64,000 bases of DNA from Marinomonas aquimarina (GCF_900089755.1 NZ_FLOC01000017.1:1-64000), one strand, 5' to 3'. Shown: positions 7,382 to 17,700, counted from the stretch's first letter. A program made the numbers and translations. Notes: generated by a model not told the origin, from the letters alone.

Positions 7382-9358
7382 ATGTCGTTATCCGTTGTGC
7401 AGCGAGTATTAATGGGCTTTGTGGTGCTGTTGCTGCTCTTATTTGTGGTGGCTGGGGCCGGGGTCGGCGGTTTGAATTCCGTTCAGGAGCGTATCGAAAC
7501 CGTGACTGGGGAGATTGCGGCCATTTCTGATGCCAGTATGGATGTTAGCGACACCCTCGCGCAGACCAGTAGTGCCGCGCTGCAGTATCTGGTGGCGTCC
7601 TCTGATAGCATGCTGGACGATGCGTTGAGCCAGTATCAGTCGGGCCAGGAGCGTTTTCACGCCAGTGCTGCCGCCTTGAAAGCGCAAGCAGCGGAGGCCC
7701 CCGAGGTATTGGCGACCGTGAGTGCCATTGAAGAGCAGTCCGAAGCCTTTTTTAGTTTGGCGGACAATGCTATTGCCGATCACAATCGAATGGTGCAGTT
7801 GGAACGCGGCATGGCCGATAAAAAGCTCGATCTGAAAGATGAGTTGAGCTACGCCATTGACGACTTGGATGCCATTGTTGGCTACCCAGACACGGACGAA
7901 CAGGCGTTTGCGGCGGGCTTAGCGAAAACCCAAATGGAAAGCTTACAGTTGTTGGTTGGGGATTATTTCGATTCGACCACGGTGTCGGCCTTGACCAGTA
8001 TCCGTCAGGAGATGGGGAAAGCCTTTGCCCCTGTGGACAAGGTGATCGGCAAACTGGGTGACGAGATGATCACCGAGAACATCAATAAAATCCGCACGGC
8101 AACCGAGTCTGAAACGGGGGTTGTCAGTGAGGTATTGCTCTACAATCAAATCCAAGTGGCGTCAGAACAAGCGGCAGCGGCGCTTTTACAAAGCTTGGCG
8201 GCGATGAACGCGCAACAAGATACCTTAGAGGCGCAAGTGGCGGCGTTACGTGAACACGCCAAAGTCAATGCCTTAGAAAGCTCCAATAATGCGAAAAACA
8301 TTTCCTACCTTGTGGTGGCCATTTCCGTGGTGATTGCCATCTTGATCGCCTATTGGGTGAGCCTCAGCATTCGCAAACCGTTAGCCAAAATCTTAAAAGT
8401 GTTGGATCAAATCGCCAACGGCGACCTGACTCAGCGAGTCAATGTGTCCAGCAAAGACGAATTTGGCCAGTTGTCTTATTGGGTCAATTCGCTGGTGCAA
8501 AAGCTGGGAGATGTCATTAAGCAGATCGATGACGCATCCCATCAGGTTGTGTCTTCCGCAGATACTGTTTATCAGTCAACCTCAAACACCCAATCGATGA
8601 TGCGAGAGCAAAATGATCGCACGACCTCCGTGGCGACGGCGATGGATGAAATGTCTGCGACCGTGCGCGAAGTAGCACAGCATTCGGAGGTGACTTTAGA
8701 GAAGGTGCAAGAGGTAGATCACAGTGCCGAAGTCAGCTTGCAACGTATGAATACTAACATTGCCCAAGTACAGCAATTGGTAACGCAGCTGGAATCCTCG
8801 GCGGAAGTGGTGAAGCAGGTGGAGCAATATTCACAGAACATTGGCTCCATTCTAGAAGTGATCCAAGAGATTGCTGAACAGACCAATCTACTCGCGTTGA
8901 ATGCGGCCATTGAAGCGGCGCGCGCCGGCGAGCAAGGGCGTGGCTTTGCGGTGGTGGCCGATGAAGTGCGTACCTTGGCAAACCGCACGCATACCTCGAC
9001 CGAAGAAATTCAACGGGTGATTAATGAGCTGCAAGGGGGCGTGAAAGCGACGGTAGGCACGATGGCGCAAAGTTGTCAGCACGCCCGTGACAGCATGGCA
9101 GAGGCGCAGGGGGTTGGCGACGTTTTAACCGACTTACGTGCTTTTATCGTGGAAATTCGTGATCTTAGTATGCAAATTGCCACATCCGCTGAGCAGCAAT
9201 CCAATGTCGCACAAGACATCAATCGTAGTGTGCATGAGATTTCCCATAGCTCAGAAGGGGCGATGGACGAAGCCATGGCCAGTCAAACCAATTGCCAGCA
9301 TATGAATGAGTTGGCACAACAGCAGCGCGCCTTAGTGGGGCAGTTCAAAATCGCTTAG
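7382..9358 (+). CDS. Methyl-accepting chemotaxis protein
   Basis: A 658-residue inner-membrane chemoreceptor. Transmembrane segment 1 is near residues 8-32, followed by a helical periplasmic sensor of about 270 residues, transmembrane segment 2 ([19 protein letters not shown]), a HAMP domain and a long signalling coiled coil. The hairpin tip that contacts CheA/CheW is intact ([22 protein letters not shown]). There is no C-terminal CheR-binding pentapeptide. ATG 7382 is chosen over the upstream ATG 7340 because a purine-rich GGGGGGAGGG precedes it and the membrane segment then starts at the expected place. The ligand is unknown. Confidence 0.93.
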   Translation: MSLSVVQRVLMGFVVLLLLLFVVAGAGVGGLNSVQERIETVTGEIAAISDASMDVSDTLAQTSSAALQYLVASSDSMLDDALSQYQSGQERFHASAAALKAQAAEAPEVLATVSAIEEQSEAFFSLADNAIADHNRMVQLERGMADKKLDLKDELSYAIDDLDAIVGYPDTDEQAFAAGLAKTQMESLQLLVGDYFDSTTVSALTSIRQEMGKAFAPVDKVIGKLGDEMITENINKIRTATESETGVVSEVLLYNQIQVASEQAAAALLQSLAAMNAQQDTLEAQVAALREHAKVNALESSNNAKNISYLVVAISVVIAILIAYWVSLSIRKPLAKILKVLDQIANGDLTQRVNVSSKDEFGQLSYWVNSLVQKLGDVIKQIDDASHQVVSSADTVYQSTSNTQSMMREQNDRTTSVATAMDEMSATVREVAQHSEVTLEKVQEVDHSAEVSLQRMNTNIAQVQQLVTQLESSAEVVKQVEQYSQNIGSILEVIQEIAEQTNLLALNAAIEAARAGEQGRGFAVVADEVRTLANRTHTSTEEIQRVINELQGGVKATVGTMAQSCQHARDSMAEAQGVGDVLTDLRAFIVEIRDLSMQIATSAEQQSNVAQDINRSVHEISHSSEGAMDEAMASQTNCQHMNELAQQQRALVGQFKIA

Positions 9359-9419
9359 CGTCGCCGTTCTCCTAGTTTCGCGTTATGATGCAGATAAGCG
9401 ACCTAAAAGGAGAACCAGC

Positions 9420-9899
9420 ATGAGTGTACAGATGGGAGACATGTTGCCCTACGGCAACTTCCTAGTGATGGGGCAAGATGGCCCAGAGTCAGTCGATGTG
9501 ACCAGTTTTTTCGCCAACAAAACGGTACTCATGTTTGCTGTGCCGGGGGCTTTTACACCGACTTGCAGCGCGCGACATTTGCCAGGCTATGTGAGCAACT
9601 ATCAGGCTTTTAAAGACAAAGGCGTGGATGATGTGGTGTGCTTGTCGGTGAATGATGTGTTTGTCATGGATGCTTGGGGAAAAGCGCACCATGCAGATAG
9701 CATCGTTATGGCAGCGGATAACCTCGCCCAGTTCACTCAGGCGCTAGGGCTAGAGATTGATATTGCCACGGCACAGATGGGACTACGCAGTCGACGCTAT
9801 GCCATGTTGGTAGAGAATGGTGTGATTCAACACTTATGGCTCGAAGAGCCGGGTGAGTTTGGCATCAGTTCTGCGGAGCAGGTGTTAAGCCAATTATGA
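9420..9899 (+). CDS. Peroxiredoxin (Prx5 type)
   Basis: A 159-residue thiol peroxidase that reduces peroxides in the cytosol. The active-site motif PGAFTPTCS gives peroxidatic Cys49; another cysteine at position 74 (VVCLSV) is in the usual place for E. coli-type or Prx5 enzymes. There is no C-terminal glutaredoxin domain, so reduction must come from a separate glutaredoxin or thioredoxin. AAAGGAGA lies just upstream of the ATG and a terminator follows, so it is probably monocistronic. Confidence 0.9.
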   Translation: MSVQMGDMLPYGNFLVMGQDGPESVDVTSFFANKTVLMFAVPGAFTPTCSARHLPGYVSNYQAFKDKGVDDVVCLSVNDVFVMDAWGKAHHADSIVMAADNLAQFTQALGLEIDIATAQMGLRSRRYAMLVENGVIQHLWLEEPGEFGISSAEQVLSQL

Positions 9900-9905
9900 T
9901 CTAAG

Positions 9906-9929
9906 AAAAGCCGCTAACGCGGCTTTTTT
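9906..9929 (+). terminator. Terminator after peroxiredoxin
   Basis: Stem AAAAGCCGC (9906-9914) pairs with GCGGCTTTT (9919-9927) around a TAAC-type loop, and the T tract runs to 9929. Confidence 0.9.
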
Positions 9930-10032
9930 GTGTTTTCGGCGCAATATAGGATTCATGGAAATTTGCTTGCAATTTTATTTTCTAGGATCAATATAGGTTA
10001 TAAGACAAGCACATAGAAAAAGGAGGGCGATC

Positions 10033-11406
10033 ATGATGTTAGAAGATCGCGTGGATGCGCTGGTATCACCCAAAGGCGCATTAGAAATGTTGTCACAGGA
10101 AGAAATCGCACGCATGTCAGAAGACAGCGGCGATTTGCATGAACTATTTCGTCGTTGTGCATTGGCCATCTTAAACTGTGGCAGTGATTCCGATGACCCC
10201 GCCGAAGTGATGGCGGCTTTTAAAGATTTTGAAATTCGTATTATTCAACAAGAGCGCGGTGTAAAGCTTGAGCTGACCAACGCACCGAGCAGTGCTTTTG
10301 TTGACGGCAAGATGATCAGCAGTGTGCGTGAGATGTTGTTTAGCGTATTGCGTGACATCATCTTTACCTACCATGAATACAATTTCGCACGAGGCATGAA
10401 CGATGCCTCTTCAGACAAAATCACTAATGTCGTGTTTGAACTGCTGCGTAACGCCAATGTGTTTCGTCGAATTCAAACGCCGGATATGGTGGTGTGTTGG
10501 GGTGGTCACTCCATTGCCCGCCATGAGTACGATTACACTAAGCATGTCGGCCATGAACTGGGCTTGCGTGAACTGAATATCTGTACCGGTTGTGGTCCGG
10601 GAGCAATGAAAGGCCCGATGAAAGGGGCGGCCATTGCCCATGCTAAACAACGTATCCAGAATGGTATTTATCTGGGCTTAACCGAGCCTGGCATTATCGC
10701 CGCAGAGTCTCCTAATCCAATCGTTAATCAGCTGGTCATCATGCCAGACATTGAAAAACGTCTGGAAGCGTTTGCACGCACCGGTCACGGTATTGTGGTA
10801 TTCCCTGGTGGCGCGGGCACGGCCGAAGAGATCCTCTATATTTTAGGGATTTTATTGCACCCGAAAAATGACGGTATGCCGTTCCCCTTGGTGTTTTCAG
10901 GGCCGAAAGAAAGTGCTCCTTATTTTGAGCAAATTCACGAGTTCATTGGCTCAGTGTTAGGGCCAGAGGCGCAAGCCAAGTACCAGATCATCATTGATGA
11001 TGGGGTAGAAGTGGCACGTGTGATGAAGGCCGGCATGGAAGAGGTGCGTTTGTACCGTAAGGCGCACCAAGATGCCTTCTATTACAACTGGAAGTTACAT
11101 ATTCCAGATGAGTTTCAGCGCACTTTTGAACCGACCCATGAGAACATTGCTGAGTTGAATTTGTTCTTTGGTCAAGAAACACATCTGTTGGCTGCTGACC
11201 TGCGTCGCGCTTTCTCTGCCATTGTGGCCGGTAATGTGAAGCCGCAAGGTGTGGCCAGCATTAAAGAACGTGGCCCATTTGAAATCCACGGTGATAAAGC
11301 GTTGATGAAGAAACTAGACGCCTTGTTAGAAGCCTTTGTGAAGCAGCAGCGTATGAAGCTACCTGGCACAGAATATGTGCCTTGTTATAAAGTCATTACA
11401 GACTGA
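10033..11406 (+). CDS. ppnN: Pyrimidine/purine nucleotide 5'-monophosphate nucleosidase
   Basis: A 457-residue cytosolic enzyme matching E. coli PpnN (YgdH, 454 aa), which hydrolyses nucleoside monophosphates to base and ribose 5-phosphate and is regulated by (p)ppGpp. The LOG-type core motif FPGGAGTAEE is in the middle of the protein, with the upstream GCGPGAMKG phosphate-binding motif. The N-terminal regulatory region (MLEDRVDALVSPKGALEMLS) and C-terminal region of PpnN are both present. A strong AGGAGG (10021-10026) precedes the ATG, and a terminator follows. Confidence 0.93.
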   Translation: MMLEDRVDALVSPKGALEMLSQEEIARMSEDSGDLHELFRRCALAILNCGSDSDDPAEVMAAFKDFEIRIIQQERGVKLELTNAPSSAFVDGKMISSVREMLFSVLRDIIFTYHEYNFARGMNDASSDKITNVVFELLRNANVFRRIQTPDMVVCWGGHSIARHEYDYTKHVGHELGLRELNICTGCGPGAMKGPMKGAAIAHAKQRIQNGIYLGLTEPGIIAAESPNPIVNQLVIMPDIEKRLEAFARTGHGIVVFPGGAGTAEEILYILGILLHPKNDGMPFPLVFSGPKESAPYFEQIHEFIGSVLGPEAQAKYQIIIDDGVEVARVMKAGMEEVRLYRKAHQDAFYYNWKLHIPDEFQRTFEPTHENIAELNLFFGQETHLLAADLRRAFSAIVAGNVKPQGVASIKERGPFEIHGDKALMKKLDALLEAFVKQQRMKLPGTEYVPCYKVITD

Positions 11407-11424
11407 TAGCTTAGTTTGAGCATC

Positions 11425-11455
11425 AAAAATGCCGCATTAAATGCGGCATTTTTTT
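11425..11455. terminator. Bidirectional terminator
   Basis: A 13-bp stem built on AAAAATGCCGCAT and its complement, with a T tract on each strand, lies between convergent ppnN and the zinc peptidase gene. Confidence 0.9.
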
Positions 11456-11474
11456 GGACGCTACTTCAGAACTG

Positions 11475-12563
11475 TTACTTATCAGGCATGTCATTGAGTG
11501 CGTTGGCTTGATTCTGAATTAACAGCTGGTGAATAAAACCAAGCTTTTCGCGTACTTTAGGGACGATGACAAATGGGTACAGATCCGGCTGTCCCATGCT
11601 GCGGTTAAGGTTATTAGCCGCAAACGTCAGTGGTAAATATTGATTGAGCAGCTCATCAAAGTTCAGATGTTGATAAGGGTCGAGCGTAATCTTAGTGGCT
11701 AAGGATGAATGTGTGCCATGCACTGGTTGAATTTGAATACCAAATTCGTAGGCGGTTTCAAGCGTATCCAGTATATGAAAATAGTGTGCCCATGTTTCCG
11801 CCCAGTCTTCCCACGGATGCGAAGACGCATAGCTGCTGACAAAGTTCTCCTGCCAATTCGCTAGAGGTGTTGCATAGTGTTTTTCTAGTGCTTCACCATA
11901 GTCTGCTCGCTCATCACCAAACATCTGGCGATAACTTTTTAAGATTGGAGTGTTCTCTGCAATCAGGTGATCCCAATAGTAATGACCCACTTCATGGCGT
12001 AAATGTCCGATCAAGGTCCGGTAAGGCTCATTCATATCCTTGCGCATTTGTTCGCGATCGACGCTGTCAGCTTCAGCGGCATTGATTGTCACTTGACCTA
12101 GTGCGTGCCCTGTTGTTGTTTGCGCTCCGTCTGGTACAACGTTTTCCTCTGAAATAAAGTCAAAGGATAGGCCTTCTTCAGGAGCATCTTTTTTGCTGAC
12201 AACCGGTAAATTTAAGCGTAGAAGAGAATACACTAAGCGATGCTTAGCGGATTCTAGCTCCTGCCATGCTTGTTGTTGCTCGTAATTTTGTAAGTTAGGG
12301 ATATGGCGGTTTAAATCACAGGCTTCGCAGAGTTCACCTGGCTCTTTCACCATCCAATTACAGACATTGTGTTGTTTGTTTTGGCAGTAATGCCAGACAC
12401 TATTGGAATCATCCGCTAAAGCGTTAAAGCCACTTTCTAAAGGCGTAAGAGCGCTTAATGTCATCAGCTCAGGTAAAAAGCCAAGTTCTGACTGGCAGTT
12501 TTCACATAAGTTATTTTCAAATAAAAGCGGTTGCGAGCATTGTTGGCAATTAAAAAGTTTCAT
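11475..12563 (-). CDS. Putative zinc-binding metallopeptidase (Peptidase_Mx type)
   Basis: A 362-residue protein with an N-terminal zinc ribbon (cysteines at 6, 9, 20 and 23) and further Cys residues at 60, 68, 79 and 82. A classic metalloprotease motif HEVGH lies at residues 190-194, followed by YYWDHL. The combination of zinc ribbon and single HExxH domain matches the 'putative zinc-binding peptidase' family, whose substrates are unknown. There is no signal peptide, so it is cytosolic. It is 56 bp downstream of nudC on the same strand; a GTCAGC/GCTGAC hairpin overlapping the nudC stop codon lacks a T tract, so co-transcription is possible. Confidence 0.82.
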   Translation of the reverse strand: MKLFNCQQCSQPLLFENNLCENCQSELGFLPELMTLSALTPLESGFNALADDSNSVWHYCQNKQHNVCNWMVKEPGELCEACDLNRHIPNLQNYEQQQAWQELESAKHRLVYSLLRLNLPVVSKKDAPEEGLSFDFISEENVVPDGAQTTTGHALGQVTINAAEADSVDREQMRKDMNEPYRTLIGHLRHEVGHYYWDHLIAENTPILKSYRQMFGDERADYGEALEKHYATPLANWQENFVSSYASSHPWEDWAETWAHYFHILDTLETAYEFGIQIQPVHGTHSSLATKITLDPYQHLNFDELLNQYLPLTFAANNLNRSMGQPDLYPFVIVPKVREKLGFIHQLLIQNQANALNDMPDK

Positions 12564-12619
12564 TCAGAGTATTACCTGTCATAAGCCCGAAGGCTGCTTT
12601 TAATGAAAGAATGCGTCAG

Positions 12620-13423
12620 CTAAGCTGACTCATTGGCTATGATATCTGCATGGGCCAAGATTAATTGACCTGAAATACTGGCTGGGTTGGGGATATTGGG
12701 TAAATCATCGTAATCCCACCAGCCGGCTTCGGCGATCTCATCGGGCGCAGGGCACAGTTCGCCGCTGTCATATTCGGCAAAGTAGCCGACCATTAATTGA
12801 TGTGGGAACGACCAAGGCTGGCTGCCACGGTATTCAAGGTTTTTAATGTGTACGCCAACCTCTTCAAATACCTCCCGCTGTACTGCTTGTTCGAGCGTTT
12901 CGCCTGCCTCGACAAAGCCTGCGATATTGCTGTAGCGTCCCTCTGGCATAATAAAGGAACGTGCTAATAGCAGTTGTTTGCCCTTTCTGACTGAGACAAT
13001 GATGCAAGGAGAAATACGAGGATAGTGGCGCGTGTTGCAATGCTGGCACAGCTTGGCGTGTTCTTTATCGTGCTTTTGCGTCATTGGGTTACCGCAGCGG
13101 CCACAGAATTGGTGATCCGCATCCCAAGTGGCTAGCTGATGCGCTCTACTGAGGACGCCAAAGTAGGTCTCGTCGGTGCTAAACAACATATCGCGTAGTC
13201 CGACTTCTTCAAAGCCTTTAGGCGAGTGAGGGAAGTAACACACGAACAGGTCCTGTCCTTCGAATTGGCCGACGAACACACTGCGCATTTGCGCCGTGGG
13301 GTGAAAGTCGGACAGGGTAAATAAGAACTGCTGCTGCAGTGTTAGGACTTTTTGTTTTGCAAGTAAAATGTAGCGCGCATTGCTGTGTGGTGACGGATGC
13401 GCGTTGGTGCCGATTTCTAGCAT
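12620..13423 (-). CDS. nudC: NAD(H) pyrophosphatase / RNA decapping hydrolase
   Basis: A 267-residue Nudix hydrolase that cleaves NADH to NMNH and AMP and removes NAD caps from RNA. The zinc-ribbon cysteines are at 107, 110, 126 and 129. The Nudix box spans residues about 169-191 (GFVEAGETLEQAV, then REVFEEVGV). The NudC-specific SQPWSFP motif follows about ten residues later. The length is close to that of E. coli NudC (257 aa). The start ATG 13423 lies 80 bp past the end of tdh, which is on the same strand. Confidence 0.94.
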   Translation of the reverse strand: MLEIGTNAHPSPHSNARYILLAKQKVLTLQQQFLFTLSDFHPTAQMRSVFVGQFEGQDLFVCYFPHSPKGFEEVGLRDMLFSTDETYFGVLSRAHQLATWDADHQFCGRCGNPMTQKHDKEHAKLCQHCNTRHYPRISPCIIVSVRKGKQLLLARSFIMPEGRYSNIAGFVEAGETLEQAVQREVFEEVGVHIKNLEYRGSQPWSFPHQLMVGYFAEYDSGELCPAPDEIAEAGWWDYDDLPNIPNPASISGQLILAHADIIANESA

Positions 13424-13503
13424 AACAGTCTCGTTCTACAGATGATTCTATAACGCTACTCCGAGCGTGTCGTACACGCAACCGTATGGCGATGAATCCT
13501 AAA

Positions 13504-14538
13504 TCAATCAATGGCTTGCCAATCCAATATGACCTTGCCCGATTCCCCTGATAACATGGCGTCAAAGCCTTTTTGGAAATCATGAATGTCAAAGTGGTGC
13601 GTTATAATAGGGCTGATGTTCAGTCCAGACTGGAGCATGGCGATCATTTTGTACCAGGTTTCGTACATTTCCCGTCCATAGATACCTTTAATAGTCAGCC
13701 CTTTGAAAATGATCTGGTTCCAATCGACGGCGATGTCTTGGCTCGGGATGCCAAGTAAAGCCACTTTACCGCCGTGACTCATGTGGCGGATCATGCTTTT
13801 AAGAGCTTTATCGTTGCCAGACATTTCTAAACCGACCGAAAAGCCCTCGTTTAACTGGAGCTCTTCGATGACCTGATGAAGGGATTCCCGTTGCGTGTTT
13901 ACAACACGGGTGGCGCCTAATGATTTGGCCAGTTGTAGGCGGTAGTCATTGATATCAGAAATGACCACATTGCGGGCGCCAACATGTTTAGCAATCGCAG
14001 CAGCCATGGCGCCAATGGGGCCAGCCCCAGTAATTAAAACATCTTCTCCCACTAGGTCGTAGGTCAGGGCCGTATGGGTAGCATTGCCCAGCGGGTCTAA
14101 AATAGCGGCGAGATCGTCACTAATGTTGTCGGGTAACTTGACCACATTGCAGGCGGGAATCACTAAGTATTCAGCAAAGGCTCCAGGGCGGTTGACGCCA
14201 ACCCCTTGAGTGTCTTTGCAGTAATGGCGTTTACCGGCGCGACAATTACGGCAATGGCCGCAGGTAATGTGTCCCTCTCCAGACACGCGATCGCCTACTT
14301 TTATGTTGCTGACCTCGACACCCACTTCGGTGACAGTACCGACGAACTCATGACCTACCGACATGTTCAGTGGTACGGTGCTTTGCGCCCACTCATCCCA
14401 GTTGTAAATATGCACATCGGTACCACAAATGGCGGTCTTGCGGATTTTTATCAGCACGTCATTGTGCCCACAGCTGGGGCGTTGTGTTCGGGTTAGCCAA
14501 ATTCCTTGATCAGCTGTGTGTTTTAAAAGTGTCTTCAT
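13504..14538 (-). CDS. tdh: L-threonine 3-dehydrogenase
   Basis: A 344-residue zinc-dependent medium-chain dehydrogenase oxidising L-threonine to 2-amino-3-ketobutyrate. The catalytic zinc cysteine is C38 ([15 protein letters not shown]). The structural zinc site has four cysteines in [18 protein letters not shown], near residues 92-110. The NAD-binding motif GAGPIGAMA follows. AAGGAAC stands ahead of the ATG, only 10 bp after the kbl stop, so kbl and tdh form the usual threonine degradation operon. The product passes directly to Kbl. Confidence 0.96.
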   Translation of the reverse strand: MKTLLKHTADQGIWLTRTQRPSCGHNDVLIKIRKTAICGTDVHIYNWDEWAQSTVPLNMSVGHEFVGTVTEVGVEVSNIKVGDRVSGEGHITCGHCRNCRAGKRHYCKDTQGVGVNRPGAFAEYLVIPACNVVKLPDNISDDLAAILDPLGNATHTALTYDLVGEDVLITGAGPIGAMAAAIAKHVGARNVVISDINDYRLQLAKSLGATRVVNTQRESLHQVIEELQLNEGFSVGLEMSGNDKALKSMIRHMSHGGKVALLGIPSQDIAVDWNQIIFKGLTIKGIYGREMYETWYKMIAMLQSGLNISPIITHHFDIHDFQKGFDAMLSGESGKVILDWQAID

Positions 14539-14548
14539 GTGCAGTTCC

Positions 14549-15745
14549 TTACAGCATGTTTAACTGCCTGCCGACTTTATAAAAAGCCGCAATGGCGTGA
14601 TCGAGCTCGACCGGTGTCAGAACCGCCGACATTTGTGTGCGAATCCGAGCTTCGCCCATGGGGACGACGGGGTAGGAGAAGCCTACCACCAATACGCCTT
14701 CTTCTAATAGGGCATTGGCCATGCGCTGAGCTAGGTTGGCGTCATGCACCATAATGGGAATGATCGGGTGTTGCCCGAGAATCAATTCAAAGCCTAACTC
14801 TGTCATGCGAGCTCTAAAGTAATCAGCATTTTGTTGCAATTGATGACGCAAGCCAGAACGCTGCTGTAAAAGTTTTAAAATGCTCAGGCTGGTGGCGACG
14901 ATCACCGGGGCTAGGCTGTTGGAGAACAGGTAAGGGCGAGAGCGTTGGCGTAACCAATCGATGATAGGTTGCGCAGCACAAATGTAGCCACCCGAAGCCC
15001 CACCTAACGCTTTGCCAAGCGTGCCACTGATAATGTCCACGCGTCCCATGACCTGGCAATGTTCCATCGTGCCTTTACCATGTTCCCCTAATACGCCCAC
15101 CGCATGGGAGTCATCGACCATGACTAGGGCTTGGTATTGCTCAGCGAGATCGCAGATAGTGGGCAGGTTGGCGATGGTGCCATCCATTGAAAAGACCCCG
15201 TCGGTGACGATGAGTATGTTATTGCTGTGTTGTTGGCGAGCCTGCTTTAAACAATCTTCTAGGGCCTGCATATCATTGTTAGCGTAGCGCAGGCGCTTGG
15301 CTTTACTGAGGCGAATGCCATCAATAATGCTGGCATGGTTGAGACTGTCGCTGATGATGGTGTCCTGTTCGTTCATTAAGGTTTCAAACAGTCCACCGTT
15401 GGCGTCGAAACAGGAGGAGTAGAGGATGCAGTCTTCCATGCCTAAGAAATCGCTAAGCGCTTGCTCAAGCTGGCGATGAATGGTTTGTGTACCACAAATA
15501 AAGCGCACGGATGCCATGCCATAACCAAACTGATCCAACGCTTGGTGGGCGGCGGCAATGACTTGTGGATCATTGGCGAGCCCTAAATAGTTGTTAGCGC
15601 ATAAGTTGATGAGTTTGGCATGCTGGGAGATGGCCACTTGGCTGGCTTGTGGAGTCAACAGCGCTTGCTCGGTTTTATACAGCCCCTGAGTCTGCAGCTC
15701 ACTGAGTTGGCGATTAAGTTGTGCTAGAAGGCTTTGAGATAGCAT
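14549..15745 (-). CDS. kbl: Glycine C-acetyltransferase (2-amino-3-ketobutyrate CoA ligase)
   Basis: A 398-residue PLP enzyme of the alpha-oxoamine synthase family. It splits 2-amino-3-ketobutyrate with CoA into glycine and acetyl-CoA, completing the Tdh pathway. The PLP lysine sits in the motif [10 protein letters not shown] near residue 245, and the preceding VDDSHAVG motif binds the cofactor. The length equals that of E. coli Kbl (398 aa). It is the first gene of the kbl-tdh operon and is divergent from a polysaccharide deacetylase gene. No leucine-responsive site could be assigned in the short intergenic region. Confidence 0.96.
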   Translation of the reverse strand: MLSQSLLAQLNRQLSELQTQGLYKTEQALLTPQASQVAISQHAKLINLCANNYLGLANDPQVIAAAHQALDQFGYGMASVRFICGTQTIHRQLEQALSDFLGMEDCILYSSCFDANGGLFETLMNEQDTIISDSLNHASIIDGIRLSKAKRLRYANNDMQALEDCLKQARQQHSNNILIVTDGVFSMDGTIANLPTICDLAEQYQALVMVDDSHAVGVLGEHGKGTMEHCQVMGRVDIISGTLGKALGGASGGYICAAQPIIDWLRQRSRPYLFSNSLAPVIVATSLSILKLLQQRSGLRHQLQQNADYFRARMTELGFELILGQHPIIPIMVHDANLAQRMANALLEEGVLVVGFSYPVVPMGEARIRTQMSAVLTPVELDHAIAAFYKVGRQLNML

Positions 15746-15871
15746 ATCGTTCCACCTTGGTTTTTCTTATTAGTATAGTTGGCCTTTTCCGTGCGCTGCT
15801 ATTTTGCTTGGCTGTCACCTACTGATCGTTTCACGTACAATGCCAGCAAAAATTTACAGCTAAGGTTCCTC

Positions 15872-16942
15872 ATGTCATTACCTAAAACTCTGGCCGCGGG
15901 CGCATTCCTTTGTGGAAGCGCACTCGCGCTAGCGCAAGATTATTTACCGATTCTGCAATATCACCATGTTGATGCAAACACGCCGCGCGCAACATCGGTT
16001 GCGCCAGATGAATTTCGTGAGCACATGGACTATTTAAAGAGTGCTGGCTTTCAAGTGGTGGATCTCCCCCAGGCGTTAACGGCTATAAAAGCGGGGGAAC
16101 CGTTACCGGAGAAGGCAGTGGCGATCACCTTTGATGATGCCTATCGCAATATTTATGAAAATGGCTTTCCGGTGCTAAAAGAACATGGCTTTCCTTTTAC
16201 TGTCTTCATTAATACTGGGCCGATTGAAAAAGGGCATAGTAGCTTTTTAACGTGGGCGCAGATGCAGGAGATGGAACAGTCGGGGGGCGTGTTTGCTAAC
16301 CATACTGTCAGTCACCCTTATATGCTGCGCTTAAAAGACGGTGAGACGCATGAGCAATGGCGAGCTCGTATGGCGCATGAAGTGAATGCGGTGGAGCAGC
16401 TACTGAATGACAAGCTCGGTCATTCGCCAAAAATGCTGGCCTATCCCTACGGTGAATCGAACGCTGAGATCCGTGAGCAATTAGCAGAGCAAGGTATGAT
16501 TGCTTTCGGGCAACAGTCCGGAGTGGTGGATCAGCATTCTGACTTCACCAACTTGCCGCGTTTTCCGGCGGCAGGCCATTACGCCAACTTGTCATCACTC
16601 AAGGTAAAGCTCAATGCCAAGCCAATGCCTTTGCTTTCGTTTGAGGATCAAGGGGAGTTTGCCAGCCATCAACCTGTGTCGATGACGCTGAACTTTCAAG
16701 GTGGCAATTATCGATTAAAGGACTTGGCTTGTTATGTAGCAGGGCAGGGCAAGGCCAAATTGGAGTGGCTGGAGGCGAATCAAGTAAAGGTTCAAGCAGA
16801 ACAAGCATTTCCAGTGGGGCGAGGGCGCATAAATTGTACGATGCCTGATCAATCTGGACGCCACTATTATTGGTTTTCCAATGTTTGGATTCATGCGAGC
16901 GCCGATCAGGCATATGTTACGGAAAAAATTAAAAAAAATTAA
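15872..16942 (+). CDS. Exported polysaccharide deacetylase family protein
   Basis: A 356-residue secreted protein. Residues 1-20 (LAAGAFLCGSALALAQ) form a signal peptide. A NodB-type carbohydrate esterase domain follows, with metal-site motif ITFDDAY near residue 90 and a second histidine motif (ANHTVSHPY). The C-terminal 110 residues look like a beta-sandwich extension. The family removes N- or O-acetyl groups from glycans such as peptidoglycan or biofilm polysaccharide. ATG 15872 is preferred over 15779 because it starts the signal peptide directly and AAGG lies eight bases before it. Confidence 0.85.
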   Translation: MSLPKTLAAGAFLCGSALALAQDYLPILQYHHVDANTPRATSVAPDEFREHMDYLKSAGFQVVDLPQALTAIKAGEPLPEKAVAITFDDAYRNIYENGFPVLKEHGFPFTVFINTGPIEKGHSSFLTWAQMQEMEQSGGVFANHTVSHPYMLRLKDGETHEQWRARMAHEVNAVEQLLNDKLGHSPKMLAYPYGESNAEIREQLAEQGMIAFGQQSGVVDQHSDFTNLPRFPAAGHYANLSSLKVKLNAKPMPLLSFEDQGEFASHQPVSMTLNFQGGNYRLKDLACYVAGQGKAKLEWLEANQVKVQAEQAFPVGRGRINCTMPDQSGRHYYWFSNVWIHASADQAYVTEKIKKN

Positions 16943-16950
16943 AAAAAGTG

Positions 16951-16978
16951 TTGCACTGAAATTTAGAATCCGTAATAT
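16951..16978 (+). promoter_or_regulatory. Promoter of the tRNA array
   Basis: TTGCAC (16951-16956) and TAATAT (16973-16978) are 16 bp apart and are followed by a GC-rich discriminator. The predicted start lies about ten bases before the first tRNA. This is a good sigma-70 match and the placement is typical for stable RNA genes. Confidence 0.7.
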
Positions 16979-16994
16979 ACACCTCGCTCGCAAC

Positions 16995-17085
16995 GGAGGG
17001 GTGGCAGAGCGGTTGAATGCACCGGTCTTGAAAACCGGCGAAGGTTAATAGCCTTCCGAGAGTTCGAATCTCTCCTCCTCCGCCA
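16995..17085 (+). tRNA. tRNA-Ser (TGA), copy 1
   Basis: Full class II cloverleaf with a long variable arm, anticodon TGA at 17029-17031 and encoded CCA. The acceptor GGAGGGG pairs with CTCCTCC. It is the first gene of a twelve-tRNA array. Confidence 0.97.
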
Positions 17086-17129
17086 TTTCCTTTTAGGATC
17101 TGGTCTGAAGCGAGTTAAAAATTAGTTGT

Positions 17130-17205
17130 TCCCTGATAGCTCAGTTGGTAGAGCAAACGACTGTTAATCGTTAGGTCACTGGTTCGAGTCCAGTTCAGGG
17201 AGCCA
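17130..17205 (+). tRNA. tRNA-Asn (GTT), copy 1
   Basis: Acceptor TCCCTGA pairs with TCAGGGA, the anticodon loop is CTGTTAA, and CCA is encoded. Only 3 bp separate it from tRNA-Pro copy 1. Confidence 0.97.
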
Positions 17206-17208
17206 ATT

Positions 17209-17285
17209 CGGAGTATAGCGCAGTCTGGTAGCGCGCCTGCTTTGGGAGCAGGATGTCGGGGGTTCGAATCCCTCTACTCCGACCA
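17209..17285 (+). tRNA. tRNA-Pro (TGG), copy 1
   Basis: Acceptor CGGAGTA pairs with TACTCCG, the anticodon loop is TTTGGGA, and CCA is encoded. With the preceding tRNA-Asn it forms a 156-bp unit that recurs at 17519-17674. Confidence 0.97.
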
Positions 17286-17307
17286 CTAATTTTAAATCAA
17301 TGGTAAT

Positions 17308-17384
17308 GGTGGGCGTAGCTCAGTTGGTAGAGCTATGGATTGTGATTCCATCGGTCGTGGGTTCGAGCCCCATCGTCCACCCCA
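17308..17384 (+). tRNA. tRNA-His (GTG), copy 1
   Basis: The gene includes the extra G at position -1 that pairs with C73, as expected for tRNA-His. The anticodon loop is TTGTGAT and CCA is encoded. Confidence 0.97.
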
Positions 17385-17399
17385 TTGCCATACATAGTT

Positions 17400-17475
17400 G
17401 GGTCGTTAGCTCAGTTGGTAGAGCAGTTGACTTTTAATCAATTGGTCACTGGTTCGAATCCAGTACGACCCACCA
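17400..17475 (+). tRNA. tRNA-Lys (TTT), copy 1
   Basis: Acceptor GGGTCGT pairs with ACGACCC, the anticodon loop is CTTTTAA, and CCA is encoded. Confidence 0.97.
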
Positions 17476-17518
17476 ACTATGATAGTGTACAGGAATTATG
17501 TTTCTGTATTCTGACAAT

Positions 17519-17594
17519 TCCCTGATAGCTCAGTTGGTAGAGCAAACGACTGTTAATCGTTAGGTCACTGGTTCGAGTCCAGTTCAGGGAGCCA
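17519..17594 (+). tRNA. tRNA-Asn (GTT), copy 2
   Basis: Identical to copy 1. It opens the second Asn-Pro unit. Confidence 0.97.
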
Positions 17595-17597
17595 ATT

Positions 17598-17674
17598 CGG
17601 AGTATAGCGCAGTCTGGTAGCGCGCCTGCTTTGGGAGCAGGATGTCGGGGGTTCGAATCCCTCTACTCCGACCA
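17598..17674 (+). tRNA. tRNA-Pro (TGG), copy 2
   Basis: Identical to copy 1, and the 3-bp spacer ATT to tRNA-Asn is also conserved. Confidence 0.97.
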
Positions 17675-17700
17675 GTCAGATAGTGAAAATTCAAATGTGC

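Larger units (their letters stand above)
17130..17674 (+). repeat. Duplicated tRNA-Asn/tRNA-Pro unit
   Basis: A 156-bp unit (tRNA-Asn, ATT spacer, tRNA-Pro) occurs at 17130-17285 and again at 17519-17674 with no visible difference. The sequences outside the unit do not match, which bounds the duplication or gene conversion tract at the tRNA ends. Confidence 0.85.
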